Part shown: positions 12,841 through 13,112 of the stretch, one piece after another | How positions within the stretch are numbered: the first letter of the stretch is position 1 | Layout of the letters: every line of letters begins with the position of its first letter | NCBI GenBank assembly: GCA_020343755.1 | Contig: CP070810.1 | Coordinates: 993,422-1,006,533 of the forward strand | Source: Dehalococcoidia bacterium | GTDB lineage: Bacteria > Chloroflexota > Dehalococcoidia > Dehalococcoidales > E44-bin46 | Direction: 5' to 3' | DNA length: 13,112 nt | Made by a program: the position numbers and the translations under genes | The notes under the pieces: generated by a model | Told to the model about the DNA's origin: nothing | Database searches by the model: none | What the model saw: the letters and a program-made list of their open reading frames with translations, nothing else

Positions 12841-13112
12841 AGATTTAATGTCATAGCCTCGATTGCACGATTTAGCGGATTGTGCAGTTTGAATCGTGGC
12901 ATATCTCTCAATCCCTCGGAAGATAGCAACTTGTCAGCTCTGCGAATATCTGGCATCCAACCGGGAAAGTCGCCTGTTTGGGCTGGGATGACGTGACATT
13001 GACAGAAATATGGCACTTCGTATATGCTTGCTTCAAGTAGTGGTCTTCGGACATTGCGAAAACTACTTCGGTAATGGAGGGGGCAAGAATGAAAGGGGAA
13101 AACAGTAAATCT
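12822..13112 (-). CDS. Open frame of uncertain coding status running off the right edge
   Basis: A minus-strand frame is open from the window end to a stop at 12822 (97 codons). Parts look protein-like (LLEASIYEVPYFCQCHV, GDFPGWMPDIRRADKLL). It matches no family I know. It overlaps a plausible plus-strand promoter and ribosome site and also the repeat at 12857, which argues against it being a functional gene. It might be a decayed remnant. Confidence 0.22.
   Translation of the reverse strand, partial: RFTVFPFHSCPLHYRSSFRNVRRPLLEASIYEVPYFCQCHVIPAQTGDFPGWMPDIRRADKLLSSEGLRDMPRFKLHNPLNRAIEAMTLNLHRLHK
12857..12884 (+). repeat. Dispersed 28-bp repeat, copy 2
   Basis: Matches 9425-9452 at 24 of 28 positions. 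TGCACGAT pairs with ATTGTGCA (one G-T wobble) around a TTAGCGG loop, a better hairpin than in copy 1. It begins 16 bases after the 274-aa gene's stop. Confidence 0.5.
12999..13026 (+). promoter_or_regulatory. Promoter for gene entering at right edge
   Basis: TTGACA (12999-13004), a 16-bp spacer and TATATG (13021-13026), 63 bases before the ATG at 13089. Confidence 0.45.
13089..13112 (+). CDS. Start of an unidentified gene (3' end outside window)
   Basis: ATG at 13089 has GGAGG (13076-13080) 8 bases upstream and a plausible promoter before that. Only eight codons (MKGENSKS) are in the window, so the product cannot be named. Confidence 0.5.

Overview
The window reads as bacterial DNA of medium GC. 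Shine-Dalgarno sites sit at sensible distances from ATG, GTG and TTG starts, several sigma70-type -35/-10 pairs are visible, and all three stop codons are used normally. The gene set (acyl-CoA synthetase, beta-ketoacyl synthase with fabG remnants, DUF11 surface protein, caspase-like protein, BEM46-type hydrolase, lipid kinase family) would fit an anaerobic sediment Chloroflexota/Dehalococcoidia-type genome. That assignment is a guess from gene content, not something the sequence proves.

Region 1 (1-1530) holds the 3' end of an acyl-CoA synthetase converging on a class I methyltransferase. Region 2 (1540-4490) is a decay zone around one intact gene, a fabF-like ketoacyl synthase. Upstream of it lie an excisionase-type helix-turn-helix fragment with an amber stop, a CBS-domain fragment, and the C-terminal end of a FabG-type reductase that carries a strong promoter. 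Downstream lie the first 39 codons of a second FabG-type reductase overlapping the fabF stop, a frameshifted gene of unknown function, and the exact 3' half of a tRNA-Lys(TTT) gene cut at the anticodon loop. The tRNA half, an inverted copy of its core and the excisionase remnant look like the scar of an integrated element.

Region 3 (4484-4945) is the most unusual part. It is a non-coding element of about 440 bp in which an octamer, TAGCTAAC, recurs in both orientations with a 38-bp higher-order period. The array is mirrored around a central stem-loop near 4727 with the same spacing in both arms. The left arm uses TAGCTAAC and the right arm, read on the other strand, TAGCTAAG.

Region 4 (5080-9367) is a two-gene operon with a recognisable promoter. 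It encodes a 1127-residue exported protein with DUF11-type repeats and a C-terminal membrane anchor, then an exported protein with a caspase/gingipain-like His-Cys arrangement.

Region 5 (9640-11642) has a promoter and structured leader with a possible leader peptide, a membrane-tethered alpha/beta hydrolase, and a convergent diacylglycerol/sphingosine-kinase-family gene. Region 6 (11750-13112) has a promoter, an 8-codon leader ORF inside a strong intrinsic terminator, an unrecognised 274-residue protein whose Rx6H motif recalls HEPN ribonucleases, and the first codons of a further gene with its own promoter and ribosome site at the right edge.
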